The position numbers and the translations under genes were made by a program. A stretch of 64,000 nucleotides of DNA from Halichondria panicea (taxonomy: Eukaryota > Porifera > Demospongiae > Suberitida > Halichondriidae), in NCBI RefSeq assembly GCF_963675165.1, contig NC_087391.1, forward strand, positions 2,561,001-2,625,000. Reading direction: 5' to 3'. Below the pieces are notes generated by a model. That model was given only the letters and a program-made list of their open reading frames with translations. It made no database searches and had not been told where the DNA came from. Below, piece by piece: positions 22,121-34,500 of the stretch. The number at the start of each line of letters is the position of its first letter. Position 1 is the first letter of the stretch.

Positions 22121-25100
22121 ATGGCTGCCTCCAGCTCAAGTAACAACTCTAGTTCAGCACCTGGAAGACCACAAGATGTAAGAGTACAATCTGTATGTAA
22201 TTATTCATAGAGAAATATACTTCCAAGGCTGTACGTACATGTAGTAGCTATATTCATGGTTTTTGTAGCTATAGCTATAATTATAGCTAGTAGCAATATA
22301 GAGCCTAGGTGTTATGAGTGTACTTCTGTGTTCTTGTGCAGGAGAGCCCTGGACCACGACAACCTATAGCCACTGTTGCTGGGGACCTGGTTAAACGTAA
22401 GGGCTAAAAGGCTTCGCCTTTCATGCCTTTGGGTGTGGGAGGTGGGTCAGGTGGCATATACGGCACCGGATGTAATTTTGAAGGGGGAGGGGTTCGGGTT
22501 AGCTTAGGAAAATAACAAGAATTAGGCGTGTCCACATCCGGTGCCGTATATGCCACCTGATCCTGGGAGGTTCCATAATTATTATGTGTGGTAGGCTGCG
22601 GTTAATTGATCTCTTGATAGCTGTAGCTGATCGTCAATAATTGTTACATGCATGTCACATGACAGGCCGAGAGGATGGCGAGTTGGACTGGGAGACCCTG
22701 GGCAAAGTACTCACTGCTAGCGTACTAGGAGAGGTGAGTAGAACATCTGGAGTTATAAGTCATCTCTAGTGGTCAACCTTGCATGGGTAGACCAACAATG
22801 ATAATAATGATATAGGTGCAGTAATCAATCAAACATCAGGGCTTATTGTTCCAACTGTGTTGTGTATTGTGAAGAGTGGCACACAGGCTAGATTTTATAT
22901 AGTACATACATGTTGTGTACAACTGTATTAAACTGATTTTCTTGTGTTGAGTGCATGATTACTCAAGGGTGTAGAGTTGTTCCCAAGCGAGCTCACACAT
23001 TTTGTTTGCGTACTTTCAGTCATATGATCAAAACAACCTTCCATATTTGGTGCTAGCCAGATTGTTTTGGAAAGTGCATGGATAATTGTTAGTCTCACTG
23101 GCCATGTAATATGCAAGAAATAGCAAAAGTTTGAACTTCATTCTTACATGTTGCCAGCGTGAGTACCGCCACATTGGAAGGGCTGAATTAAAGTAATTAT
23201 GTTGAAATAAGCACACAAAACAATATTTATGACCACAGGCGCTCTTCATATCGTATGCAGACTTTAAGTACGGTAGGATGACTAGGGGCAGCAACTTGGA
23301 CATTGACTGGAAGTGAGTTAAATTAAGTCTCTTTACACACACACCTATAAAAAACAAAACAACTTGTGCTTACTCCATAGGTTTGCTTATGAAGACAAGG
23401 AAGTGATTGTGCTGAGGAAAGATGTGGCATCTACCAGCGGACAAAACTTAATTTGGTAATTATACCGTGCTTGTAATGTTTCATTGTTGTTTTAGTATAA
23501 TTATATAATTTTAGATCATGTTTGTCATAAATACTGCAATCTGATTGGTTAGAGGAAATGTTCTATCCAATTTAGAAAATCATGTACTTCAATAGAAAAT
23601 CATGTACTTCAATAGAAAATCATGTACTTCACTTAGAAAATCATGTAGCAAAGATTAGATAAGAACATTCAAATCTGATTGGCTAAATACTCATGGTTGC
23701 TATGATCTAAAATGCTTAGACACTGTTTAGGAAGTTTCCACATGATTTAGAAGTCCTCAGGGCTAGTAGAACCCTCACTGCGTTCGGGATACTACAACCA
23801 GCCCTTTGGGCTTCTAAATCATGTAGAAACTTCCTAAACAGTGTCTAACTATTATATAGTCATTGCAAGTGAAAGTTACTCACTCTGTTTAGAAAATCCC
23901 ACACACTACTTACACTGTTATTCACATTAGCAATAAACTTAATGGACAGTTGACTTGTGATTCTTTCAACTGTTTTTTATTATTATTTTGTACGTAGTAC
24001 ATCTGAGCCTCAATTATCCGATCTGGCGTCCCCATCTCATCCGGATGGCTGAAGTAGCGAGCTATACTGCTAGGCTAAGCTGAAGCGTTTAGCTACCTCC
24101 GCTATCAGCAACGCCATAGCTTTCCAACCACGTGGACACTTCATATGCATGTGCTAGTTGGTTTTTGCTATGGAATCATCATCTGGTTTTGGATGATCGA
24201 GTCTCAACTGTAGGAACTTTTAAAGTCTACTATGTTCTGAAATTGATCATGAACTCCATTATGATAGAAGAAGCAATTAAGCTTTATGTTAGCTCATGCA
24301 TTGTATTTATGACCAGTGGTGCAAGATTCAAATTGAAGTCCCTATTAAAAACCTGTAGTTCTACGAATGACATATACGTGTCATATAATTACGTGCAGCT
24401 TTGCTGGTCGTGGTGTTATAAACTATCCAGTGGAGCATGTGGCATCCATCATCATGAACATCAACTATTTGAACCAGTGGAACAAATTTTTAACGGTAAG
24501 CAGCTAATATTTTCTTTGCATGGGCGTTCTCCCATTTTGTTTTTGTACTCTAGTAATTGTAATTCAGATGTTTACTGTAGTTAAGTACTTTTTAGCTGTA
24601 CTATTTATAATCCCCTGTTGTCGTAGCTTAGGTACCGTAGAAAATGATTAGCGTATGCGTTAATGGAGTCAATAGCAGAGCTCTATGCGCTTATAATGCA
24701 GTCGTTTTCGAGCCCCACCCAGTAACCGAATGTCTCTGTGACGAGGGATGACTAGATAGCTAGCTAGAAAGTGAGCAGGCTAGGCAAGCAGTCAACCCTT
24801 TATCATACTACATTATGTTATCGTTCACATTTAAATTCATATTAGGCCCATAATATTCACAATATGCAATCTGGAGGCTCCAAATAATATAATGAAGCTA
24901 CGTACCCCACAACAAGCTAGATTAAGAATCTAGTAAATAGAAGTTCAAGGTTCACAGCACAGTGGAACCTCCCATAACTGACCTTCCCACTAGAGGACAA
25001 CATCTCTATAAAGGACACTAGGCACGGATTGAAATCAATAGAATCAACTTCCCACAAGCGGTCCTTGATTCCGAACAGAGGAAAGCTTCGTGCTCCCAAC

Positions 25101-28100
25101 TGACCAACTTTTGTGCAAAACTGCCTCTTATAACGGACAAACAGGAAACCACACCCACATTGTATGTCCAATACCGTATTACTAGAATGTTTTGCGGGCA
25201 TTAAACATTTGGGAACTTTGCGAGGGTTGATCAATTCACAACAATAAAATTTGTAAATTATTACTAGTAAATACACACGATCCTTGCCAGAACGCAATAG
25301 TTAGATCGCAAAGGTTTTTCACCCGCAAAATATTCTAGTAATATGGCATGGTAGAGGTCGTTTGTTATGAGGGGTGAGTAGTGCCAAAAGGAGGATGTTT
25401 TTAGGAGGGGGTGTTTGTTTGGTGGCGGCGGGTGATTACTTGCTGGCGGCGGCTTAACTTCGAAGGTGGCGGCGGCTTAACCTCGAAGGTGGCGGAGGCT
25501 GTTTCCTTCTTCTATCTATGGTGGCGGCTAGTGTTTTTTGGTGGCGGCATGGAGTGTAGAGACTCTATCTACGGTGGCGGCGGCTTAACCTCGAGGTTAT
25601 GTCGGGTTTACTTGGTGGAGGCGGCTTAGCCTCGAATATATTAATGTAGATGTGAATAAGATAATGTTGTACCACTTGACCTTTAAAGTTATCTTGGCAG
25701 ACTACTTCTCAAGCTTGTTTTTAGTGTCTGGGAGGGATTGTGGAGTGGTCAAGACCAGTCCAGACAGTTGCTCTAGCGCTGACCTGATATCAGGCTGCTC
25801 ATGGTCTCGAGGCTAGCTAGCACAGGAGCAACCCTCTGTTTCTCTATTAGCTAAGGTCAAGTGGTTCTAACCTCATCTATATTCACGGCTGGCCTTTACA
25901 TTTTCGAGGCTAAGCCGCCGCCACCAACCACATTGCCGTCACCAACTGACACTCGCCGCCACCCTGGAAGTTACGCCGCCGCCAACAACTGACACCTGCC
26001 GCCGCCGCCTCCTAACACAGCAAATTCGTTTTCTTTTGGCACTATTCACCTCTCATAGTTTGTAATGTTATTGCTAATCATATTGCCATTACTGGCTTAC
26101 TGCAAAGAATGCTTTATATATTTGATTTCAGCAAGTTCCTTAGCTTCTTAAACTAGTGGGTCCATACAGACCATACTGTTTATAATTCTTTGATATGGCT
26201 ATAAATAGTAACTTAAATGAACCTCCGAAAAGAGGGCGAAAGCTCTGCTCCCTAAGTGTCCATAATTTTATTTGGATGTTCCACTGTACTTGTGTGTGTT
26301 TTGGAGAGCTTCCATTTGAGCCTGAGGGGGAGATCAAAAACAATTAAATTGACCGTAATAAAAACATACCAGGAACTGGAACAAAAAAGGTCGAGCCCCA
26401 TGTCTCAGCATGATAATTATGATCAAAATAACATGCCCAGATGTCCTTCCAGGTGGATATCACCAGCTATATAGCTACCATCCACTGTACAAGCTAGCTA
26501 GCTCATTGATAAACGAAGTTAGCTAAATTAATATCCTTCGCATAGTTGCTGAGCATGCACTTAAAATAAAGACACGCTTATATCGAGTAAGCGCTAATTA
26601 TCCAGTTTCTACGATAGTAGACAATAAAGCACAACTTCTAGTGATAAATTGTATTGGGTGTGAACAGTTCGAGTCATTTTTACTGCACGATGATGACAGA
26701 ATCTTTCTACTTTCACGAAAAGTATTTGTTTATCTCACATGCGTGTTTTTGCACTATCCAGGAGTATCGGGTGGTAAAGGAAATATCGAGTACTGAGAGC
26801 TCAAGAGACCACCTGCTATACTTCTTGCACGAGAACAATAAATGCTTTGTCAGAGCACGAAGAGACTTTCTTATGTATTCCCATTCTACATTCAGGGTAC
26901 GTAAGTGTAAAGGTCCCCATATTTGTTTATGGGCACTCACTGCATGTTGGCAATTTCTGCTAATGGTGTAGATAAATTATGTAACCACGTTCAAAGCTTT
27001 CGGTATGAGACAAAGCATATTTCTTTGATACCTGGTTTGTGAAGAGGATACTGTTATGCTATTAGATAGTGTTTATCCAACAGCATATTAATGCTGTGAT
27101 AATCGTACAAAGAAGTATTTTTGACTGTTTATTTTACGCTGCTAATCCGTCTCAACAGGAGGACGGAAAATTTGTCAACTGTGGCATCTCAATTGATCAC
27201 CCGTGCTGTCCACTAGTAAGAGGTACCATCAGAGCAAATGTCAGTTAGGGAAGATTGGGGGGCATCCAGCACTTGCATGCCACTAGAGAGTCAGAGAGAG
27301 GGTATAGAACATAGCCTATAACCGTGCATCGGATGAAACGCGTGATCAATTAATGATAAAAACTATTACTGCCCGAGGCAAGTAGCGGCTCCGGGCACTA
27401 TCGATTGGTCAAGTTACCAAGCAGGAAGTTAATTTCCTTACTTTCTGATGCAAGGTTATGCTATGTTTGATATTCTCTCTCTTTAAATGGACTCTTGCCA
27501 TTAGTGTATACATGTGGCTGCAGTATGCAGACTTAATTATCATTGCTGTAATAGGTATTTGTATGCACCAATGGTGTGTCATGAAATCAGTATAGTTTTG
27601 ACTCTAAGTTATTCTCCCTCTAAGTGCATAAATTATTATCGTCTCCTGTTCCTGTAGGTGTGTCTTGGGTCTGGGTGGATGCTGGAGCCCTATGAGGACA
27701 ACCCAGGAAAAACCCTGGTTACATACATTGCAAATGTACGCAAGCTGGTTATGGTTATGGTTTCATGGTTATGCACATTTCCCTTTGTCTACATCAGGTG
27801 GTCTGTTACTCAGGTTGTCTGTCTGTGTACATACAGATCATACCGAAACCTAAAATGCTCTGTAAACAATCTGAAAGTTTACTAATAGCTCGCAAATATA
27901 CATGGATTACATGGATTATAATCAGCGATTATTTTCACTACAGATTGATCTTCGTACCCCACTCTCCACCTCTTTAACGAGTCGACTGTTGGAGTCCCAA
28001 CCCCTCACCATATACTACCTCAAGAAGTTTGTGAAATCGTTAAACAAGGTCACAAGAGGTCTTTCTCCAGCGCGCAGAACTTCAAGGATTGAAGCAGATC

Positions 28101-28327
28101 TGGAAACCTCACTCACAAGTACTGTAAATGGAACAGATTCATTTTTCGGTGTTGACAGTCAGCGCTGTACTTTGTATCGAGAGCAAATGGGTGTTGATCA
28201 TTTCATGGGAGCAAGCAAAACATCTTTAAAGAAACACGACGAGTTTTCAGATGAAGATGACTGCTCTTCAGCTTCCAGAAGTAATTCACATGCTAGAAGT
28301 AGCAGCGCACTGTCTCAGGACTCTTAG
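22121..28327 (+). CDS. START lipid-binding domain protein 1 (ten exons)
   Basis: Exons 22121-22177, 22342-22396, 22666-22733, 23239-23312, 23381-23455, 24399-24495, 26762-26896, 27159-27239, 27658-27735 and 27944-28327 give 367 residues. After a Ser-rich start comes a D-G-x-x-D-W helix (EDGELDWETLGKVL). The START domain then runs from DIDWKFAYEDKEVIVLRK through FAGRGVINYPVEHV, RRDFLMYSHSTFR, DGKFVNCGISIDHP, GSGWMLEPYEDNPGKTLVTY and IDLRTPLSTSLTSRLL. START domains bind one lipid or sterol in a hydrophobic groove. The ligand cannot be told here. A 70-residue Ser/acidic tail (SDEDDCSSASRSNSHARS) follows. It is first of three tandem paralogues and lacks the intron that splits the RRD exon in the other two. 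Introns carry several MITEs. Confidence 0.85.
22448..22559. mobile_element. Short palindromic MITE, 26-bp perfect inverted ends
   Basis: The arm beginning CAGGTGGCATATACGG at 22448-22473 is the exact reverse complement of 22534-22559, with a 60-bp loop. It lies in intron 2 of START gene 1. No clear target duplication was seen. Confidence 0.75.
23516..23852. mobile_element. Palindromic MITE with a short internal tandem repeat
   Basis: Arms of about 48 bp (ttagacactgtttaggaagt at 23717 and its complement ending 23848) enclose a 36-bp loop. Just 5' of it, a unit like aatagaaaatcatgtacttc is repeated three to four times (about 23575-23650). It lies in intron 5 of START gene 1. Confidence 0.7.
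24958..25385. mobile_element. Pogo/Tigger-like non-autonomous element carrying a nested MITE
   Basis: The start cagtggaacctcccataact (24960) fits the common CAGTGGAACCTC end of Tigger-like elements. A weaker inverted counterpart (gaggtcgtttgttatgaggg) lies at about 25352-25372. A second palindrome with arms at 25171-25198 and 25322-25346 (accgtattactagaat core) is nested within it. Confidence 0.55.
25362..26072. mobile_element. Foldback element with GGC-rich arms
   Basis: The outer ends (ttatgaggggtgagtagtgc, 25369, and actattcacctctcatagt, 26040) are inverted. The arms are rich in ggtggcggcggcttaacctc motifs on the left and gaggctaagccgccgccacc on the right. Inner pairs (tagatgtgaat / catctatattcac and ccacttgaccttt / aaggtcaagtggt) continue the palindrome to within about 90 bp of the centre. 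No coding capacity. It lies in intron 6 of START gene 1. The GC-rich arms contrast sharply with the AT-rich surroundings. Confidence 0.75.
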
Positions 28328-28343
28328 CTCTCAACTGATATTG

Positions 28344-28368
28344 AGTGTGTGTGTGTGTGTGTGTGTGT
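28344..28368. repeat. (GT)n microsatellite
   Basis: A run of about twelve gt dinucleotides just after the stop of START gene 1, in the 190-bp gap before START gene 2. Confidence 0.9.
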
Positions 28369-28519
28369 TTCCTTAACAATAATCATTGATCAAACCCACA
28401 TTAATTGTGGGAGGGCACCACTATTAATTAAACCACGCTACCAAGAGTGTATGAATAATACTCTTGATGCCACACGTACGTACACAAGTCTAGTGTAATA
28501 GCATCTTTATTTACATGAT

Positions 28520-31500
28520 ATGGCAACCAGTGTAGGAGCTCGTTCTGCTGTTGATAAGGTAATCTGATATACATGCATGCATGGGTATAGATCTACCGGC
28601 ATATAACTCTTTTTATAAGCAGCTCTAGATCTACATTGTAGAACCATAGGCAGAACAATTAAAGTGTAATAGTAAAAGATCTTGTAATAATTATCTAGAT
28701 GTCACATAAACTCAGCTAGCTAGATAGAGAATAATTATATGCAGGTAACCAAGTCCATTTCTGGTACAAACTGCACTGTTGAAGTGTATGCTGGTGAGTG
28801 ACTCAATGTCTGTGTCATCATGCTGATAAACATATTAAACATAGACCGAGAAGGAGACATTGACTGGAACTGTGTGGGAGAGATGGGGATTAAACATGTC
28901 ACCGAGGAGGTACTGTATGAATACTTTAGTAGGTTATTTTCGTGAAATATTAAACTTGCATGGTAATCATAAATTTTAATTACTCACTGTATATTATGAT
29001 AGTATACATTCACTATAGAGCTAGACGACATGGGATAATTATAGCCTATAAGGGTGAAACCTCTATAAAACGGACACCATTGCATAGGGAACAGTCTTTT
29101 GGCCGTCATAATTATAGTCTTTGTTGAGAGGTGTCGATTGCCAACCACATGCATGTTCTGAGTCAATTCCTGCTACAAATAAATCTTGGAGCTTTGTTAA
29201 CTGCTTCTCTAACTCATACAAGCTTTAAAAACGCTGTAGGGACAAGCTACATGCAGCTAGGTTCACGTCTGTGCAAAATAATGCTATCTCGGCAATCATT
29301 TTCTGCTAAATCTGGGTGTGGGCTATTAATTCGTTTTGGGAGATTCTTTTCCATTACTAAAACTGATTGGGGACTAGAAAGCTGCTTGCTATATATGGAG
29401 TAGGGAGATGGTTGCTCCTGAGAGGTTGCTTTACATTGAAGTCATGTTTCAATCCGGACCTGAGCTCTTGGCCGTTTTATAGCGTGTGGTTGCTCTTCAC
29501 TGTAATCAGAAAATTTGGCAGAGTTTTGGCAAGTTTTACCAAAGATCACCAATAAAACCGACAATGTTGAAGCTAAGCGACAGGGCACACGTCATTATGT
29601 CTCGGTGCGCATGCACAAGCGAGGTATACAGTAGTGTGTTTGTGTGTCTGTATGTATGTCTGTCTGCATGTGTAGACTGCTACAGCTGCTTAAGGGTGCC
29701 CGCACATAGTAACAAATTGACATAATTTAACCACAAAAATGCAACGTTTAGATCCTGAGACTTGCACACGCAGTATTTAATTTCAATGCGTGCGCTAGTA
29801 TAGTAGTAACCACAAGTAACAACATAGTGGTTTTGTGAGAATGTCTTCAATTAAATTAACTACAAGCTGCAAAAGAAAATCAGGTAACTACACAAACTAA
29901 TAAATCAATAACAAAATAACACAATCCAATAAATACAGAGCCAGATTTGTAGCAAAGGAGTGCCTTCAGTAGTAGATGGGAGAAACGTAAGTGTGCCAAT
30001 AGACCCCAGTCTCAGTACAATCAGCACGAGTGTCCGAGTTCCTCAACTAGCATTAGTCACACAGCAGGTTGGATTGTCTTTTAATGTTAATACACACTGT
30101 CTTCATTTGTGTCGAGTGGAGACGTTTCTCTTCAGTGCTTTAGACGTGTACTATCCACGATTCGAGCTGTTCATGGCACTATCCAGTGTTGTCCTTTCTC
30201 CTCAATGGCCACCTGCATGTTGATACGTCCGGTTGAGTGGCTGGTTGGGTCTTCCACCATGTTCCAGCACACAATGGCATCGCATCCTTCAGAAGCTGGA
30301 GATCCTTGCCACCAAGTTAGCAGAATGGTCCTGTGGTCAGGTACGAAAAAAATATTGTGAACAGGGGTGATGACAAAAATAAGTTGGTTCCTATGGATGG
30401 ATTCTACCTGACCCGGTGCCACTACATAATTATTCACTGTACATGCACATGTATTGTCCAGATGAAGGGGACAGTCACCTTTCTGGCAAAAAACTTGGGA
30501 TGGAGGACCTATACTTACAAACACGCTAGGAACTCGTCTGGAAGGTTGGCAATCTGTGTTATTATTTATTTTATGTATCACACTCACAGAAGCTCATTTC
30601 CAGATGTCCTGGCGATGGAGGCAGTTACGACACACCATTCACTGATCAGCTGCCTCCCCAACCTCCCTATTCGGTCTGCTAATAAGCAGATGGAGCTGTG
30701 TGGACCTCACAAAAGCGGAGGTTCCACCAATCTGATGCCCGGGGAAGCCAAGCATTACTGCAGCCCAGACAAAGAGACTGGTCCAACTTGGCCTGGAGCA
30801 CAGCACTCTGGTGACACTGAGGTCCAAGAGTGGTATTACACACAGGCTTTCATGGAAGCTCTGAAGGGGAAGGGAGTGAAAAGCAAGGCCCTGTGTATCA
30901 AGCTAGCAAAGCTAGTTCATAGTTTACCTTCAAAGTCCATCAAAACAGCAGCCAACCCTGGCAGAAGTCTATGAGCCAGCCAATTGTCAGCACTGTCTGT
31001 AGCCCCAGCGTTGCCTATCTCTTCTCTTCAGGCTACTAACAAATTAATGGCTCTTGATCTTCAACGCTAATTCTGCACTCTACGCACGCAATTGGGGCGT
31101 GGTCTACAGGCTTACGTCTTAATTTATACTCTAGCGTACACGTACGCTAGAGCCAGATATAAAAAGTGTTCGATCTGACTATCTACGTACAGGACTTGGT
31201 CTATATTTAGCATGCTGCTATAATTAGGTAAGGTGAACAAAGTTACGGGCTGACTTTGTCCATATACGGTCTAGATTTTTCTCTAGAGGGTGTGTCATGA
31301 CAAAAAATTCTCATAAATAGATAACAAAGGGATTTTACAACAAAAGCTCTTCGTAATGTTGAAGCAGAGATACAAAAGAAAGGGGATTGGAAACGAAATT
31401 TTTACGAAATTTTTGCGTGAAGCATTCCGCGTTATAGGGCGTGGCTAAAACTACAAAGGATTATATTTATAGTCAGCATGCTCATTACCAGTCTTGACTG

Positions 31501-34500
31501 CTCTACAATGTGCTGTACATACAAACAGTGAAATTGATCATTTTTAATGTTGATTTTTCTAAAAAGTAAAGAGAATTTAGCTCTAAAAAGTCGACTAAGC
31601 CATGCAGCCACTATTACTAGACAAATAAATGCTATGCAAGAAGAAATAGCCTTTACTATGAAGTCGTAGGAGGGACAGGCCCGTGGCGTGTCTAAAAGTA
31701 TACTAAAGCAGTTTGAAGGACTATACTGCAAACGTTTATGAACAGTACAGCTTATCTATAGCATGAAGCCATTCTATGTAGCACTTAGATACATAATAAC
31801 CAAGTCAAGCAATGTCCTTTGCTGTTTTGACTTCACAGGAGGGACAGAGAAAAGTTGACATAGAGTAATTCAAGCTAAACTCAAAAAAATTGGAAACAGA
31901 GTAAAGACAACGGACTTAGAGCTTGTCAGTGGTATAAGCTTACTTCTCTCAAGTATCTCCCAGGCCCTGAGTGATCTCTAGTGGATAGGAGAGCTAGAAA
32001 CCAGGGATATAAAACTTTTCCATGTAATTATTTGCGAGCGCAATAATTACACGGAGTGCTTCACCGGATGTCAGTCCTTTTACATAGGGCGTGGGCGGTC
32101 GTTTCCAATCCCCTTTCTTTTGTATCTCTGGTTGAAGAGCTGTGTGTAGTGCACCTGCAAACAAACAATCAAGTCCATAGCTCTACTGGTTCCCTAAGCG
32201 GAACTTCTTTTAGCTATATGATGAAAATCAAGTGTAAAATCTGTTGTCATCATCCTTTCCTCTCCATTTTTGGAATGCACACTAGTAGAGTGTTGCTTCA
32301 TAATCCTGTGAAGGATCCATGTCTCCCCTGCAGGTAGTTTCATAGTTAGCTTTCCCTAGCAACGTGTGTGTGGGCGTACGTGGGCGTAGGTGTTCCAGCA
32401 CCCTTAAGGATCAATGAACAGTTTCTGTAGGCGTCTTAAGTCATAGATTTTATTCGTGGATTTGTAAAATAATGCTTCGTTCTCGAGTTATGCCTGGTTT
32501 TGCTTACTTGGAATGTTATTGCAGCCTTTTCAGAAGAGTGCATAGCAAAATGTGTCCATGGAGTGTTGCTATTTTACTTAGTAGTTAGCTCTGCAGTAGC
32601 TGCAAGATGATAATTAAGAGAGCTGCTTTACTGATGCAGCAGCTAGCTTTTAGACTTTTTAGAGTCGGCAATCAATGTTCAAACCAGGAGAGCTGGAAAG
32701 TGGTCCTCTCACAGACAATGACCAAGGGTTAAGCAGAACTTTCTGGAAAATAATACAGTGCAAACCTTCCTCCTTGTCTGAACTATATATAGAGCTGCAT
32801 AAATAAATTCGATCAAAACAATCAATTATCGACTGTCTAGAACTGCTGGCTAACTGCAACTTGAATATTGATAGGCTAACACCTATAGGCTACATGTGGC
32901 AGTTTAAAATCAGTCAATAATCATGCGTAATTATTAGGCCTTGACAAATAATGCTTTTTTTCTTTTTGACTATTCTCAAAAGGTCATCCTATTATTCCAG
33001 TTTGGTGTACCTGTTTAAAGACATCACTCTCATTCTGAAAAGCAATTTGTTTGTAGTTGTATTGTAGCATTACAGAAAGTGAAATATAATCCTAGTGCTG
33101 AGTGTTGCAAAACTGAAACTACTCCTCCATGCCTGCCTAGTGGCTAGTGCTTACAGTACAGATCTATTGTAATGATGTCTAGCTAATTAATTGTACGTAA
33201 TTTACAGGATTTGTGCATGCGCACACTCACCAATATTGATTGCTATACCATGCAGGCAGTGTTTGGCAAAATGGCTGGGGGCCTTACAAATATGACACGT
33301 GCACCCCTAACTAATAATTATCTCGCATGCGACGCTATATGTACCTAGCTACTATATATAGCTAGAACTGCCTAACTAAGTAGTGTATTATGGCCTAAAG
33401 TTAAGCAGTAAAATTCTTATACTGACAGTAAGACAATCGTTTGTCTCTTTTTTATGTGTCTTTGGCCATTTTTTTCAACGTTGAAGTATAGGCAGCCTCG
33501 ATTAAACCACAGGAAAACACGGATGGGTATTCGAGGCGCTTTTGTTGCCAATCCCTCTCTTCCTGTATTTATGATTAGACTGATACAAAATTATGCAGCA
33601 ATAATTATTACCGATGATATATATCTGTGATCAGTAGCAATAGCTAGTAGCTTTATGTTTTGTAGCTTTGACACATTCACTGAGGCATCAGCAACTGCAG
33701 TGCTTTCATTTTATACAGTAGCCACACCCGAGACGCCAATGGCTTATTTGCCATTATCAAAGTTTCTCGTTCTGCAGTATTTATTTGATCCAGACATTAC
33801 CATGCGTCATTTACATTTTACTGGCATGCATGCGTGTCTAACTATTATAGACTGCAAGTGTGGCTGCGCTGGTTGACTTCAAGTTTGGGCAGGGCTCAAA
33901 AAGTCCTACTCATAGATCCCGAAAGAGTCAAACTCCCACTGAATGGAGGTAAAACACATGAGGCAATGCATGCATGGGTTGAATGTTAGCTGCGGCATGT
34001 ATGAATTCTACAGGTTTGTCCATGAGAAACACGACATAATGGTCTTCAAAAAGCCCGTCAGGAGTTCTTCCACAATGTGAGTAACAATAAGCAGTGATCA
34101 TGCATCTTGCTCTAAATTTTTTACCTGTAGCTTCATGGGTCGAGGAGTAATTAATTCTCCACTGCGGACAGTGGCAGAGTTCTTGAAGAATGTAGACAAT
34201 AACTTCACCTGGGACAACCTGCTTGTTGTATGATGATATATATAGTTATAAGTGTATATATAGATCAACTAGAAGAATTATTGTTTTGCTCAGGGAATTA
34301 CATCTTTTTGTGTGTAGGAAGCAAGGTATGTGAGGACGCTATCAGAGAGTGAAAGTCAAGCTGATTACATTGGTGAGTGCATGGTGTGTATTGCAGGTGC
34401 ATAAGTTGGATCAGATTCAGATACCCAGTATATCTATTATGTACATGTATTGAACAGAACAATGCTTATTTTTTCTATAGGATATCAACGTTTTGAGTCC

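Noticed and set aside
24132-24584. 150-codon frame
   Set aside because: It reads through the START gene 1 exon at 24399-24495 in a different frame and has no independent signal.
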